64,000 nt of DNA, from assembly GCA_023430465.1 (NCBI GenBank), contig JAEZAM010000111.1, forward strand, positions 34,498 to 98,497, in the 5' to 3' direction. Shown here in pieces: positions 63,880 to 64,000 of the stretch. This DNA is from Bacteroidota bacterium. GTDB taxonomy: Bacteria > Bacteroidota > Bacteroidia > Chitinophagales > Chitinophagaceae. The position numbers and the translations under genes are program-made. Positions within the stretch are counted from its first letter, which is position 1. Every line of letters begins with the position of its first letter. Below the pieces are notes generated by a model. It made no database searches. It worked only from the letters and a program-made list of their open reading frames with translations, and was not told the origin of the DNA.

Positions 63880-64000
63880 CATCCCGATTCATGTCCCTTC
63901 GACCCTTCGACAGGCTCGCTTCGACAGGCTCAGCGCAAGCAGGGCAAGTTCGCCCATTCGCTTCGCTCATGGGCTACTCAGGGACCGGGGCGTACTCTTC
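63880..64000. repeat. Mosaic repeat at the right edge, open-ended
   Basis: Contains a CTTCGACAGGCTC tandem (63905 onwards, with the full CTTCGACAGGCTCAG at 63919-63933). At 63952-64000 it carries the reverse complement of the ATGAGCGAAGCGAATGG / GTCCCTGAGTAGC unit seen at about 60541-60582 and 60751-60793. It continues past the window. Confidence 0.8.

Noticed and set aside
63827..63970. N-terminal extension of the serine hydrolase
   Set aside because: Encoded by dispersed repeat DNA and lies before a clear signal peptide starting at 63826.

Overview
The window looks like a chromosomal segment from a member of the Bacteroidota, most likely a Chitinophagaceae-type soil or plant-litter saprophyte. 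This rests on a SusC/SusD pair, type IX secretion (T9SS) type B C-terminal domains with PorP/SprF partners, a Nudix-family AraR regulator, many SPII lipoproteins, and TTG / TAnnTTTG-like promoter elements. The family-level placement is inference. I see no rRNA, tRNA, CRISPR array, phage or transposase.

1-12 kb: an arabinoxylan/L-arabinose locus. On the minus strand lie a CE1-type esterase (cut by the window edge), a GH10 xylanase and a GH51 alpha-L-arabinofuranosidase. Divergent from these, on the plus strand, are araB, araD, araA and araR, then a GH3 beta-xylosidase. Secreted enzymes release L-arabinose and xylose, and AraA, AraB and AraD convert arabinose to xylulose 5-phosphate. AraR (a Nudix fold with a dead catalytic box plus a winged helix) probably represses from two copies of TGTCAATCTRAC. 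Each copy overlaps the -33 TTG of one of two divergent promoters between GH51 and araB.

12-35 kb: a ROK repressor, a divergent AGE-family epimerase, and a thirteen-gene plus-strand cluster: SusC, SusD, a surface glycan-binding lipoprotein, NPCBM-GH27, DUF4434-like, secreted ADP-ribosylglycohydrolase-like, metallophosphoesterase, SGNH acetylesterase, DUF4434-like, metallophosphoesterase, glycerophosphodiester phosphodiesterase, DUF4434-like and an MFS sugar transporter. A 12-bp-stem terminator closes it. No classical endo-glycanase is present. Three DUF4434 paralogues, two phosphoesterases, a phosphodiesterase, an acetylesterase and an alpha-galactosidase together suggest a polysaccharide utilization locus for an unusual O-acylated and/or phosphodiester-containing galactosyl glycoconjugate. 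This is the best candidate for an undescribed system in the window. A stand-alone TonB-dependent receptor follows.

37.7-59.4 kb: 1.2 kb of non-coding AT-rich DNA, then a surface-protein export cassette. It holds a 3555-residue protein with four beta-helix modules, a 1885-residue PKD-repeat protein (both with an IgGFc-binding-like region and a type B sorting domain), a PorP/SprF protein, a TPR/PD40/OmpA protein and a second PorP/SprF protein.

59.6-64 kb: a small lipoprotein, a YD-repeat protein and a convergent class C beta-lactamase-like serine hydrolase, separated by mosaic intergenic repeats. The same repeats occur at 9.1-9.3, 12.0 and 37.7 kb.
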